Origin: an uncultured Lachnospiraceae bacterium
GTDB taxonomy: Bacteria; Bacillota; Clostridia; Lachnospirales; Lachnospiraceae
Assembly: GCA_947628705.1 (NCBI GenBank)
Contig: CANRAZ010000015.1
Location: forward strand, 1 to 41,428
Reading direction: 5' to 3'
DNA length: 41,428 nucleotides
The first letter of the stretch is position 1, and each line of letters begins with the position of its first letter. The position numbers and the translations under genes are program-made. The notes under the pieces are model-generated. The model had not been told where the DNA came from. It saw only the letters and a list, made by a program, of their open reading frames with translations, and did no database searches. Shown piece after piece: positions 16,421 through 24,609 of this stretch.

Positions 16421-17182
16421 TTACGATACCAGCTCACAGCTTACAAGCGCGCACCCCTCCGCCGCAGCCTCCTCCAAAAGCTCTTTTCCGTCGGAAAGCT
16501 CATAATCCAATGTATTTTTTCTGATTTTTATGCCTTCCTTGACGAAATATGTATTGCTTGCCTTAGCTCCGTCAATCTTTATGCCAAGCCTTTCAGGAGA
16601 AAACAGTACGGTGTTTCTGTCCGCCCTTTGTTTACCCTCTGCTTCCGCTGCAAATTTCACTATAGTCTCTGCTAAAAACTCAGGCGTGCAGTGGGAACTG
16701 TCAAGGACAAGGTCGTAATTATTAAAGTTGAGATAATCGAGGGAATAGTATCTTTTGAATCTTTCGTCCTCACTGTTTGCCCTTGCAACAAGTCTTTTTC
16801 TGCATTCTTCAAGCGTTTCATAGTTTTCAACTTCCCCTCTTTTCTTATCGTTGAATACTCTTTCCGACGCCACGTCGAGGCTTACGGTAAGAAAGACCTT
16901 AAAGCTTTTTTCCACAAAATTCCACGCAAGACGGGAATCAAAAACTATGTTTTTGTCGGTATTTTCTCTGGCTGTTTTTGCGGTTGCATCGTCAATCATG
17001 CGGTCATATGCAATATCGCCGCCCATATGCTTATTCATTTCAAGCACATCCATTCCGCGTTCCTCCGCCATCTTCCTCTGGATCTTACCGGTGGAGTAAA
17101 TCTCAAAGCCGTACTTTTTGTTAAGTATTTCGCAAATTGTAGATTTGCCGCTGCCAAGGTTTCCTGTTAATGTAATGTGCAT
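16421..17182 (-). CDS. Cytidylate kinase-like P-loop nucleotide kinase
   Basis: A 253-residue protein. It starts MHITLTGNLGSGKSTI (Walker A GNLGSGKS, residues 7-14). FEIYSTGKIQRKMAEERGM is the typical following helix of archaeal-type CMP kinases and the AAA_18/Cytidylate_kin2 family, and DSRLAWNFV matches their NMP-binding motif. Such enzymes phosphorylate CMP/dCMP or related small substrates; the true substrate is not evident. The final 65 residues (from about 188, SPERLGIKIDGAKASNTYFV) form a C-terminal extension outside the kinase fold. GGAGG lies 7 bases before ATG. The gene downstream is the GH44-like one, and DUF951 is upstream on the same strand 111 bp away. Confidence 0.75.
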   Translation of the reverse strand: MHITLTGNLGSGKSTICEILNKKYGFEIYSTGKIQRKMAEERGMDVLEMNKHMGGDIAYDRMIDDATAKTARENTDKNIVFDSRLAWNFVEKSFKVFLTVSLDVASERVFNDKKRGEVENYETLEECRKRLVARANSEDERFKRYYSLDYLNFNNYDLVLDSSHCTPEFLAETIVKFAAEAEGKQRADRNTVLFSPERLGIKIDGAKASNTYFVKEGIKIRKNTLDYELSDGKELLEEAAAEGCALVSCELVS

Positions 17183-17293
17183 AAAATTTCCTCCGTGTCT
17201 GTATTTTATATTTTATTCATTGCTTCTGTTTCTGCTATGGCGTTTTTACCGTATATTCTTTTTGTCTGTTCCCTGCTTATTTCCCTTTTATTT

Positions 17294-17485
17294 TCAATTC
17301 CCGTTTTCCGGATTTTCAACAGCTTTTATATCCTTAAGAGCTTTTGAACGGGGGAGCATTATCATGTGTCCGCAGCCTCTGCATTTAAGCTTAAGGTCTG
17401 AACCGGCATAAAGCACCTCCCATTCACAGCCTCCGCATGGATGCTTTTTCTTCATCGTAAGCACAGAGCCTTGCTTTATTTCCAC
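17294..17485 (-). CDS. DUF951 zinc-ribbon-like small protein
   Basis: 63 residues, too short and with too unusual a start for many gene callers. It begins at GTG with GGGGAGG a few bases upstream, giving MEIKQGSVLTMKKKHPCGG. Cysteines in HPCGGC and KCRGCGH form a probable zinc ribbon, and MIMLPRSKALKDIK is the conserved end of DUF951, a family widespread in Firmicutes with no established function. A longer open frame exists upstream (to 17644), but that extra sequence does not resemble the family and lacks a ribosome binding site. Confidence 0.8.
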   Translation of the reverse strand: MEIKQGSVLTMKKKHPCGGCEWEVLYAGSDLKLKCRGCGHMIMLPRSKALKDIKAVENPENGN

Positions 17486-17703
17486 GGCGCCTCCCCAAAA
17501 ACCAACTATTTTGTAGTGGAAAAGTTTATCACATATTGGAGATAAAAGCAAGCAAAACAAAAAAGATTGTCCGCCTGTAATTGTTTGCTTACAGTAAAGG
17601 CATCCGCCATGTACCCGTACACAACGAATGCCCTGAAATTTCAACTTTTTTCCAAGCTAACGTACATACTTACGCATCGGAAAAAGAATTGCTTAACGTG
17701 CGC

Positions 17704-18510
17704 CTACTCTCTGAACATTTCTTCCGGGTCGACGGTTTCTTCACCGTTCATTACCTTAAAGTAAAGGTGCGCGCCTTCCACGCTGTAGTACTTAGTCGGT
17801 TCTCCAACCATTCCTACAGCGGTTCCTTCGCTTATCTTATCGCCCTTATTAACAGAAGATGAAGAAAGCTGACCGTAGACAAAGGTATATTCTCCTGCCT
17901 TAAGTTCTACACAAAGTCCTCTCCTCGTGTCGGTATATATATCGCTTACCACCGCATCGGTACACGCCTTTGCTACCTCTCCGTTTTTTGAATCGATAAG
18001 AAGGCCGTCATTCGTCATAAACTGGCTAAGAGTTTCGTGATATATTCCGTGGTCTATACTGTACGGCATGATGATCTCACCGTCAAGAGGCTTTGCAATT
18101 CCTTCATCGGGATTAAAATCCACCTTGTTCGCCGTCGGTTTATCCGCCGGATTTTCCACTGACTCAGACTTGTCCTGTTCGCTGCCGTCCAAAACCGAAA
18201 CGTCATTGCTTCCTGCGGACTGACTGTCCGGAATTTTTGTCGGCGGTACATTTGTTATGTCAGGCATTCCGCTTATCTGCGGAACGGCTGTGGGCGCAGG
18301 GTCTTTGGCTGCTCCCGTGCTTCCCTCCGTGCCGTTATCGGCAACATTTTCATTATTTATGTTGTCAAGCTCAGAGCCCTTATCCTTGTTGCTGCTCCCA
18401 ATTCCTACTATCAAAAGCGCATATACTACAAAGAGACATACGAAAACAGAAATATACGCTTTTTTATTTCTGCTGAATATCTCTTTAAAAGAATTTTTTT
18501 TCTCCTTCAT
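17704..18510 (-). CDS. spoIIQ: SpoIIQ-like degenerate M23 (LytM) protein
   Basis: 268 residues: a short cytoplasmic part, one transmembrane helix (about 18-37), a low-complexity Asn/Ser/Pro-rich linker (40-140) and a C-terminal LytM domain (about 145-266). The zinc site is mostly lost: the usual HxGxD is NDGLL at 167-171, and HLHF is HLYF at 248-251, so one of four ligands remains. Non-catalytic LytM with a single anchor is the pattern of SpoIIQ, the forespore-membrane partner of SpoIIIAH in the engulfment channel; B. subtilis SpoIIQ is likewise degenerate. A possible sigma-F type promoter lies just upstream. GGAGG is 7 bases before ATG. SpoIIIAH is not in this window. Another cell-wall M23 role is the alternative. 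Confidence 0.65.
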   Translation of the reverse strand: MKEKKNSFKEIFSRNKKAYISVFVCLFVVYALLIVGIGSSNKDKGSELDNINNENVADNGTEGSTGAAKDPAPTAVPQISGMPDITNVPPTKIPDSQSAGSNDVSVLDGSEQDKSESVENPADKPTANKVDFNPDEGIAKPLDGEIIMPYSIDHGIYHETLSQFMTNDGLLIDSKNGEVAKACTDAVVSDIYTDTRRGLCVELKAGEYTFVYGQLSSSSVNKGDKISEGTAVGMVGEPTKYYSVEGAHLYFKVMNGEETVDPEEMFRE

Positions 18511-18545
18511 AGCCTTTCCTCCACTTTTATGTTTATTGATGTGAT

Positions 18546-18575
18546 TATTCTTGACCGATAACTGACGTTTTATTC
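18546..18575 (-). promoter_or_regulatory. Candidate forespore (sigma-F/G) promoter of the SpoIIQ-like gene
   Basis: Minus strand: GAATA, 15 bp, GTCAAGAATA, compared with the sigma-F consensus GYWTA-N15-GGNNANAHTR (one mismatch in each box). The predicted start lies about 30 bp before the ATG. GAATA also fits the sigma-G -35 pattern. Confidence 0.4.
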
Positions 18576-18684
18576 ATGCGAACGCTTTATATTTTATTTG
18601 GCATATGTTATATTAAACTGAAGCGGTTTAAATTTATAGGCTTAAAGGCAGACAGAAAAGACAGAAATCAGGAGAATGAGATCC

Positions 18685-19113
18685 ATGGAAGACGGAAAAG
18701 CTAAAATAACTGTAACAGGCAGCGGAGAAATGACAGGCGGCGAAGCTCTCTCTACCGCTGTTTCCGGTAAATTTTATAAAAAAAACGGCTCTATCTACCT
18801 ATTATATGAGCTTGACGGCGAAGAAATTCAGGAAAAGCCTGTAAAACATATGCTTAAAATAAATGAAACGGCTCTGGAAATTACCAAAACATATGAAAAA
18901 TTTAAGACAAAACTAAATTTTAAATTAAACGAAAAAACGGAGGCAGAATACCTGTCTCCGTTCGGATTACTTGAATTTACGGCTCACACCGACTTTTTTT
19001 CGCTTACTGAAACCAAGGACGGCATTCTGCTCGAAGCATCCTACCTTCTCTGTTCGGAAGGAGCGGATCCTTTGAGGAACAACCTCAAGATAAGCGCATC
19101 GGCCGAGGATTAA
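18685..19113 (+). CDS. DUF1934 (YwiB-like) beta-barrel protein
   Basis: 142 residues of alternating short beta strands, soluble, with no signal peptide. The series KAKITVTGSGEMTGG, FYKKNGSIYLLYEL, MLKINETALEITKTYEK and SPFGLLEFTAHTDFFSL follows the DUF1934/YwiB family, a calycin-like barrel of unknown function in Firmicutes. The start at 18685 is chosen because AGGAG lies 10 bases upstream; the ATG at 18676 would leave only one base. It points away from the SpoIIQ-like gene and converges on the next gene, with stops 14 bp apart. Confidence 0.75.
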   Translation: MEDGKAKITVTGSGEMTGGEALSTAVSGKFYKKNGSIYLLYELDGEEIQEKPVKHMLKINETALEITKTYEKFKTKLNFKLNEKTEAEYLSPFGLLEFTAHTDFFSLTETKDGILLEASYLLCSEGADPLRNNLKISASAED

Positions 19114-19127
19114 AAACAGCTGTCGGA

Positions 19128-19628
19128 CTATTTCTTATTTTTCTTGTTTGCCTTTTCCTTTGCCCTTTCATCAGCCATCTTAAGAGCTTCCTTCTTTGCT
19201 CTTTTGAAAAATCCCTTCTTTGGCTCCTCCGTCGGCTTTGCGGAGGCGCGCAGACCTCTCACCTCAATAATGTAAATTCCGTTTACAAGAGCCTTAACCT
19301 CTTTCTTCAGCGGAATATCGTCAAAAATTTTTTCGTCGCACATAAGGTTTAAAATCTTTGGGCCGACCTTGGCCTTGACGACAGGAACCTTAGCGCCCCT
19401 CATGTACTTCGGCGTCTGCTCCATCACTATCGACGGGAAGCCTGCCTCTTTTAGTTTAAGGTGTTTTTTGTCTATTATCAGCATCGAAACCGATTGGGCT
19501 CCGGCTCTTACATCGGGCATTGCGGCTTCCTGCTTCTTCTGGAGATGTCTCCCCACAAAGAAAAGAACAACCATCGCAACCACAAGAATTGCAAGAATTA
19601 TCAGAATTATTTTAAGAGCAATTGGCAT
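19128..19628 (-). CDS. Membrane-anchored hypothetical protein
   Basis: 166 residues. One N-terminal transmembrane helix (LKIILIILAILVVAMVVLFFVG, without a lipobox or cleavage site) is followed by a soluble domain (about 45-130) with segments such as VSMLIIDKKHLKLKEAGFPS and VPVVKAKVGPKILNLMCDEK. It ends in a highly basic Lys/Ala tail. The family was not identified; proteins of this layout occur in Clostridia. The basic tail on the cytoplasmic side could bind nucleic acid or lipid, but this is speculation. AGGAG lies 9 bases before ATG. Confidence 0.6.
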   Translation of the reverse strand: MPIALKIILIILAILVVAMVVLFFVGRHLQKKQEAAMPDVRAGAQSVSMLIIDKKHLKLKEAGFPSIVMEQTPKYMRGAKVPVVKAKVGPKILNLMCDEKIFDDIPLKKEVKALVNGIYIIEVRGLRASAKPTEEPKKGFFKRAKKEALKMADERAKEKANKKNKK

Positions 19629-19743
19629 AATTAATAACTCCTAACCTTTATTTTTTGTATTTTTTACCTAAAATATGATAGCAAAAGCACAGCGAAAATT
19701 CAACCGCAACTTTGCATAAGAATGTATTTTAACGTTTTAAGCT

Positions 19744-20475
19744 TTAATTATTTCTGTAGTACATTTCGCTGACCTTCTGATGTGCAAGCTCCGGAATTTT
19801 ACGGAACTCATCTCTTGAAAGACCCTCCGTTATAATCGGCTCCCCGAATTCTATCGTTATACGCTGCGGAACTACCTTTGGTATATGCTTTTCAAAGACG
19901 TCGTCCGTGTGGCATATTGCAACAGGCACTATCGGACAGCCCGTCCTTTCCGCTATTTTAAAGCTTCCTCCCTTAAATTCAGCGACTCCTTCGCCCGAAT
20001 TGCGGGTTCCGGCAGGCATGATAAAAATCGACCAGCCCTTTTGAACATGGTCAATCGCTTCCTTTATTGACTTAAGACCCTCCTTAGGATTTGAGCGATC
20101 CATAAATATACAGTTAAGTATCATCATCCACCAGTTAAGAAAAGGAACCTTTTTTACCTCCTTCTTCGAGACAAAGGCCGTAAGGTGAGTCACGGGCACA
20201 GTCTTATAAGCGACCGGCACGTCAAACATTCCTCTGTGATTGGACACAAAAAGCACAGCCGTGTTCTTCGGTATGTTTTCCTTCCCTTTAACAGTGCATC
20301 TGCATCCGGTAGCCAGCATAATCAGCTGAAAGCCGTAGCCGCAGACAATAGGCTGGCCTATTCTTGCCGCAAGCCTTGGGTTAAAAAGCTTAACCACAAG
20401 CAATATAAGCATGAACGGCAGAACAGTTGCAAAATAAAATATAAATGCTAACGCCACCAAAATAAGATGTATCAT
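19744..20475 (-). CDS. plsC: 1-acyl-sn-glycerol-3-phosphate acyltransferase
   Basis: 243 residues with an N-terminal hydrophobic stretch (to about 32). The catalytic H-x4-D is in FVSNHRGMFDVP (His80, Asp85), and the phosphate-binding block is PAGTRNSGEGVAEFKGGSFK, a variant of the usual PEGTR. PlsC adds the second acyl chain in phosphatidic acid synthesis at the cytoplasmic membrane face. It lies 67 bp after murI on the same strand and may be co-transcribed with the ddl-murI pair, an envelope-building grouping. AAAGGGG is present about 11 bases before the ATG. Confidence 0.88.
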   Translation of the reverse strand: MIHLILVALAFIFYFATVLPFMLILLVVKLFNPRLAARIGQPIVCGYGFQLIMLATGCRCTVKGKENIPKNTAVLFVSNHRGMFDVPVAYKTVPVTHLTAFVSKKEVKKVPFLNWWMMILNCIFMDRSNPKEGLKSIKEAIDHVQKGWSIFIMPAGTRNSGEGVAEFKGGSFKIAERTGCPIVPVAICHTDDVFEKHIPKVVPQRITIEFGEPIITEGLSRDEFRKIPELAHQKVSEMYYRNN

Positions 20476-20542
20476 TTTACGTCCGTACCCCTTTCCTTTT
20501 TATCTCTTAATGCGATTTTTTCACCTGTCTTACGTAAGCCGT

Positions 20543-21352
20543 CTAAAAAGTCTTTACATTCACATCTTTCGTTTCAATTATTTCGCAGGGAAGTATCGAA
20601 TTTGCGAACTCTCTGAACTTCTCTGCGCCGTCGCTTACATAAAATATGTGATGCGGAACCTCTTTTTCTTCATTCAAAAGCTCCTCCTCGCCGAGAACAC
20701 GCTTAAGCTCTCTTGCCGATTCGTAGGCAGGATTGACGAGAACGACCGATTCTCCAACCACCTTGCCGATAACCCTTTTCAAAAGCGGATAGTGCGTGCA
20801 GCCGAGAACCACAGTGTCGATATCCTTATCGAGCAGCCCGGAGAGATATCTTCTTGCTATCTCCTCCGTTATCAAATCGTCCGCCCAGCCTTCTTCGACC
20901 AGAGGCACAAACAGCGGACACGCCTGACCGAAAACCTTTATCTCCGGACTGATCTCATGCAGAAACTCGCTGTAAATCCCGCTGTTTACCGTCCCCTCCG
21001 TACCGATTACTCCGATGCGGCCGTTTCTGGTGGCAATGCTCGCAGTCTTAGCGCCCGGTTTTACCACTCCGATAATGGGAACCGGTATTTCATGCCTTAT
21101 CGTCTCCAAGGCAAATGCGCTTGCGGTATTGCAGGCAATGACTATGGCCTTCACCCTCTTTGACAGCAGAAATTTCACGATCTGCCTTGAATATGCCGTA
21201 ACGGTTTCCCTCGATTTGTTTCCGTAAGGGACTCTTGCTGTATCACCGAAATATATAATTTTTTCGTTCGGAAGCTGACTCATTATTTCCTTGGCGACCG
21301 TCAACCCCCCGACTCCTGAATCAAACACCCCTATTGGAAGACTGTTTCCCAT
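20543..21352 (-). CDS. murI: Glutamate racemase
   Basis: 269 residues. MurI makes D-glutamate for peptidoglycan using two cysteines: Cys74 in VIACNTASAFALE and Cys185 in LGCTHYPLLK. The N-terminal IGVFDSGVGGLTVAKEI and FGDTARVPYG are the family signatures. GAGG stands 5-6 bases before the ATG. It sits 28 bp after ddl, so the two enzymes that supply D-amino acids for the cell wall appear to be one operon. Confidence 0.96.
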   Translation of the reverse strand: MGNSLPIGVFDSGVGGLTVAKEIMSQLPNEKIIYFGDTARVPYGNKSRETVTAYSRQIVKFLLSKRVKAIVIACNTASAFALETIRHEIPVPIIGVVKPGAKTASIATRNGRIGVIGTEGTVNSGIYSEFLHEISPEIKVFGQACPLFVPLVEEGWADDLITEEIARRYLSGLLDKDIDTVVLGCTHYPLLKRVIGKVVGESVVLVNPAYESARELKRVLGEEELLNEEKEVPHHIFYVSDGAEKFREFANSILPCEIIETKDVNVKTF

Positions 21353-21380
21353 AATTTCCTCTTTCTAAACCTAAGGATTT

Positions 21381-22448
21381 TTAAATTCTGCCGCGCATGC
21401 AGCCAAGCTCTATCAGCTTTGAGATCTGCTCGTTTACGGGAAGCCCCGAAGCCTCAAACAGCATCGGGAACATGCTGATTGACGTAAAGCCCGGCAAAGT
21501 GTTTATTTCGTTAAAAACGATCTCGTCAGTTCCCTTCTCAAGGAAGAAGTCAACTCTGGCAAGCCCGAATCCGTCAACCGCATTGAAAACAGCGGCGGCG
21601 GCGTTCCGGATTTCCTCCTGCTTGCCCTCAGGCAGCTCCGGATTTATCACGGTCTTTGATTCTTCATTGTTATATTTGGCGTCATAGCTGTAAAATTCAT
21701 CGGCGGCAACGACCTCTCCGACAGCCGGAACATTTGCGTCGGCGGTCACTCCCGAGCCCCCAAGTACGGCGCACTCAAGCTCCCTTCCGACTATGGTTTC
21801 CTCAACAAGTATTTTCCTGTCATGGAGCGCCGCCAGTCTAAGCGCATCCTCAAGCTCCGCCCTGTCGTGAGCCTTGCTGACGCCTCTGCTTGAGCCTGCA
21901 TTGGAGGGCTTTACAAAAACAGGATATTCAAGCTCTGCTTCGACCCTTTCTGTCACACCGTCCATGTTGTCAAGCATATTCGAATAAACAGGTACATACC
22001 TTGCCTGTCGGATGCCGAGTTTGTCAACGATTATTTTTGTAAAGAACTTATCCATTGAAACGGCGCTTGCCAGAACTCCGCAGCCGACATAGGGAATACC
22101 CGAAAGCTCGAACAGTCCCTGAACCGTTCCGTCCTCGCCGTTAAGTCCGTGAAGCACCGGAAAAATGCAGTCTATGTACTCCTTGCTTATCTTCGCTCCG
22201 TCAGTAATTATCAGCCCGTGATCCGAGGAATCAGGACTTATGACTGCTCCGATTTTTGAATCAGTCCATGTACCGTTTTCAATCGCCTCTACATTATCGG
22301 CCAAGAGCCACTTGCCTGCTTTGGTGATCCCTATCATAATAACGTTATATTCCGACACGTCTATGTTTTTTATTACCGTAACGGCAGAAACGCACGAAAC
22401 CTCATGCTCCGAAGAACGTCCGCCGAACAAAACAGCTATGTTTTTCAT
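21381..22448 (-). CDS. ddl: D-alanine--D-alanine ligase
   Basis: 355 residues with an ATP-grasp fold. The N-terminal VLFGGRSSEHEVS, the GEDGTVQGLFEL loop, FVKPSNAGSSRGVSKA and the terminal FNEINTLPGFTSISMFP are all present. The ligase joins two D-alanines for the pentapeptide end. The signature LSGIPYVGCG is usual in Ddl; resistance-type (D-Ala-D-Lac) ligases differ here, but specificity cannot be settled by eye. GAAAGG is 7 bases before ATG. It is the first gene of the ddl-murI-plsC group and has a sigma-A promoter. Confidence 0.95.
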   Translation of the reverse strand: MKNIAVLFGGRSSEHEVSCVSAVTVIKNIDVSEYNVIMIGITKAGKWLLADNVEAIENGTWTDSKIGAVISPDSSDHGLIITDGAKISKEYIDCIFPVLHGLNGEDGTVQGLFELSGIPYVGCGVLASAVSMDKFFTKIIVDKLGIRQARYVPVYSNMLDNMDGVTERVEAELEYPVFVKPSNAGSSRGVSKAHDRAELEDALRLAALHDRKILVEETIVGRELECAVLGGSGVTADANVPAVGEVVAADEFYSYDAKYNNEESKTVINPELPEGKQEEIRNAAAAVFNAVDGFGLARVDFFLEKGTDEIVFNEINTLPGFTSISMFPMLFEASGLPVNEQISKLIELGCMRGRI

Positions 22449-22494
22449 TTATATGCCTTTCTATGCCTTTTTTTCAACTTTTCACACGCCCTTT

Positions 22495-22523
22495 ATTTTA
22501 ATCAACTTTAATCGGTTAGTCAA
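22495..22523 (-). promoter_or_regulatory. Predicted sigma-A promoter of ddl
   Basis: Minus strand: TTGACT (plus 22518-22523), 17 bp, TAAAAT (plus 22495-22500), about 50 bp before the ddl start. The 345 bp between ddl and spoIIR hold this box and two plus-strand promoters, with no gene. Confidence 0.7.
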
Positions 22524-22602
22524 TGCCGAATTAAGCCGAGCGGCCAAATGCAAAAAACGGCGTGCCGCACTTCTGCAAGTAAATAAAAAGTTAAGAATTT
22601 TC

Positions 22603-22631
22603 TTGCCAAGCGGTTTCCGTTGTATTACAAT
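22603..22631 (+). promoter_or_regulatory. Possible sigma-A promoter upstream of spoIIR
   Basis: TTGCCA, 17 bp, TACAAT. It would start a transcript near 22638 running through a hairpin CCTGCA/TGCAGG into spoIIR-ispE. It may serve vegetative expression of ispE, which is needed outside sporulation. Confidence 0.45.
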
Positions 22632-22734
22632 GTGTTATGTGATGTCTGTACATGGATATGCAGACTGCAGCCCGGCGGCATTCCGGCGCAGAGTCCTGCA
22701 TGCCGATTGCAGGAAGCGTTTTCACGCTCCGCCT

Positions 22735-22763
22735 GTATATCACGTCAAAATGCGGCAATACTC
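22735..22763 (+). promoter_or_regulatory. Candidate sigma-F promoter of spoIIR
   Basis: GTATA, 14 bp, GGCAATACTC, against consensus GYWTA-N15-GGNNANAHTR: only the last -10 base differs and the spacer is one short. It ends about 30 bp before the ATG, with AGGAG at 22781. spoIIR is sigma-F dependent in studied species. Confidence 0.55.
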
Positions 22764-22793
22764 TATTTACAAACAGTAAAAGGAGATTTTGCC

Positions 22794-23579
22794 ATGACAA
22801 TGTACCGACAATCAAAAGAAGCGGCACTGATATACGCCAATTCCGAGGAAGAATTACATAAGATTAAAAAAGAGAAAAAGCTCTTTATCATTTTATGCGT
22901 AACAGCGTTTATTTTTGCCACTCTTGCAGGAATTATCCTTTTGGGAGCGTTCGACATAATAAGCATTTCAGAAGACGACGCCAAGCCCGGCCTGTCAGCG
23001 GCTCTTGCCAGCGGTTCGTCGCAGGAGGAGGAAAAGCTTCTCGCAGACGGCTTGCGCCGTAAGCTGCTTAGAATGCACATAGTCGCAAACTCAGACAATG
23101 ATGACGACCAAGACGTAAAACTCAAAGTCAGAAACGAAATTGTAGCATGGCTTTCGGAAAACATGGATTCTGCGTCTACCAAGGAAGAAGCCATGGAATT
23201 TATCAATGAGCACAGATACGACCTTACGGCTCTCGCAAACAGCGTGCTTAAGCAGTACGGATTTAACTACACCGCCAAGGTCAGCGTCGGGACCTCTCAC
23301 TTTCCCGGAAAGGTCTATGGGGACTTCTATCTGCCGGCAGGAGACTACGATGCGCTTAAAATAGTTCTGGGAAAGGGCGAAGGCCATAACTGGTGGTGCA
23401 TCGCATTTCCAGCCCTTTGTCTTTTCGGCAACGCGGACTATGAGGACGAAAGCGGGGAGCGTGAATCGTATCCGCTCTTTAAGCTTGTCTTGGATGACGA
23501 GGAGTATGAGGAAATTAAGGTTGAAAACGTAAGGATAAGTTTCAGGTGCAAATGGATCGAAAACATCTGGCCGTTTTAA
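22794..23579 (+). CDS. spoIIR: Stage II sporulation protein R
   Basis: 261 residues. A cytoplasmic N-terminus is followed by one transmembrane helix (about 30-55, LFIILCVTAFIFATLAGIIL), then the SpoIIR domain: LRRKLLRMHIVANSDNDDDQ, VKLKVRNEIVAWL, and the closing GHNWWCIAFPALCLF. In the family, the forespore makes and secretes SpoIIR so that SpoIIGA on the mother-cell side cleaves pro-sigma-E. The start is the ATG with AGGAG 8 bases upstream; the open frame continues 58 codons further up, but that part overlaps the promoters and does not resemble the family. ispE follows 69 bp downstream. Confidence 0.92.
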   Translation: MTMYRQSKEAALIYANSEEELHKIKKEKKLFIILCVTAFIFATLAGIILLGAFDIISISEDDAKPGLSAALASGSSQEEEKLLADGLRRKLLRMHIVANSDNDDDQDVKLKVRNEIVAWLSENMDSASTKEEAMEFINEHRYDLTALANSVLKQYGFNYTAKVSVGTSHFPGKVYGDFYLPAGDYDALKIVLGKGEGHNWWCIAFPALCLFGNADYEDESGERESYPLFKLVLDDEEYEEIKVENVRISFRCKWIENIWPF

Positions 23580-23648
23580 AAATACGCTGGCAAAACGTTT
23601 TAAAGCTGCCGGAAAAAATAAAACTATCGCTAGGGACGGAGGTTTACA

Positions 23649-24539
23649 GTGAAGGGAATTACAGTAAGAGCATATGGAAAAGTTAATCTGACGCTTGACG
23701 TCACAGGCATCAGACCCAACGGCTACCATGAAGTACGAATGATTTTACAGAATGTTAATCTGTATGACAAGCTGACAATAAAACGAATCGTTAAAAAGGA
23801 AGTAATTCTGTCTACGGGACAGTATGCGGTGCCTGCCGGGAACGACAACCTTATTTGCAGGGCATGCAACGCTTTCTTTGAAGCGACCGGAATAAGCTCC
23901 GGAGTTTTTATTGAGCTTGAAAAGAGGATCCCTCTTGCAGCCGGAATGGCAGGCGGAAGCGCCGATGCCGCCGCAACGCTGCACGGGCTTAACGAGCTTT
24001 TTGAAACCGGCTTGAGCCAAGAAGAGCTTTGCGAGATTGGAATTAAGCTTGGGGCTGACGTGCCTTTCTGCATAATCGGAGGAACGGTGCTTGCGGAAGG
24101 CATCGGTGAAATCCTCACCCCTCTTAAAGATGCGCCTGCCTGCCACCTTCTTATCGTGAAGCCTCAGGCAGGGATTTCCACCAAACAGGTGTATGAGGCT
24201 CTTCCTCCGTTTGACGAGCTGAACCACCCCGACGTCGATGCAATGGTCAGCGCAATTGAAAGCGGCAATATAAAAGAGGTTGCCGCCAACCTTGGCAACG
24301 TGCTTGAAAGCGTAACCGCAAAGGAAATCCCCGTTGTCAACCAAATCAAAAAAGAGATGCTTGAACTGGGCGCTCTGGGCTCTCTTATGAGCGGTTCAGG
24401 AACAACGGTCTTCGGAATCTTTGACTCAAAAAATGCCGCTGAAAACGCTTTTTATAAGTTCAAATCAGGAGAACACGGCAGACAGACCTACCTTACGGGA
24501 TTTATTACTCCTGATTCCGTTCATTACATTATGAATTAA
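23649..24539 (+). CDS. ispE: 4-diphosphocytidyl-2-C-methyl-D-erythritol kinase
   Basis: 296 residues of GHMP kinase type. Motifs are AYGKVNLTLDVTGIRPNGYH, the ATP loop PLAAGMAGGSADAAATLHGL and SLMSGSGTTVFGIF near the C-terminus. It phosphorylates CDP-methylerythritol in the MEP isoprenoid pathway. The start is GTG with GGAGG 6 bases upstream. It is the last gene before a bidirectional terminator and is probably read from spoIIR promoters. Confidence 0.95.
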   Translation: MKGITVRAYGKVNLTLDVTGIRPNGYHEVRMILQNVNLYDKLTIKRIVKKEVILSTGQYAVPAGNDNLICRACNAFFEATGISSGVFIELEKRIPLAAGMAGGSADAAATLHGLNELFETGLSQEELCEIGIKLGADVPFCIIGGTVLAEGIGEILTPLKDAPACHLLIVKPQAGISTKQVYEALPPFDELNHPDVDAMVSAIESGNIKEVAANLGNVLESVTAKEIPVVNQIKKEMLELGALGSLMSGSGTTVFGIFDSKNAAENAFYKFKSGEHGRQTYLTGFITPDSVHYIMN

Positions 24540-24558
24540 ATTTTTCCGTTATAATACG

Positions 24559-24607
24559 CAAAAAGCGCCGGACGGCTTAAACAATCCGTATCCGGCGCTC
24601 TTTTTTT
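24559..24607. terminator. Bidirectional intrinsic terminator between ispE and sipL
   Basis: Arms AGCGCCGGA (24564-24572) and TCCGGCGCT (24591-24599), with an inner ACGG/CCGT pairing. A T-run at 24601-24607 serves the plus strand and an A-run at 24560-24564 the minus strand. The genes converge here. Confidence 0.92.
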
Positions 24608-24609
24608 CG

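Noticed and set aside
17486-17644. Longer DUF951 protein of 116 residues
   Set aside because: The extra part is not family-like and the GTG at 17485 has GGGGAGG just ahead of it.
22620-22793. N-terminal extension of SpoIIR to 319 residues
   Set aside because: It overlaps two promoters, has no ribosome binding site and does not resemble the family; AGGAG precedes the ATG at 22794.
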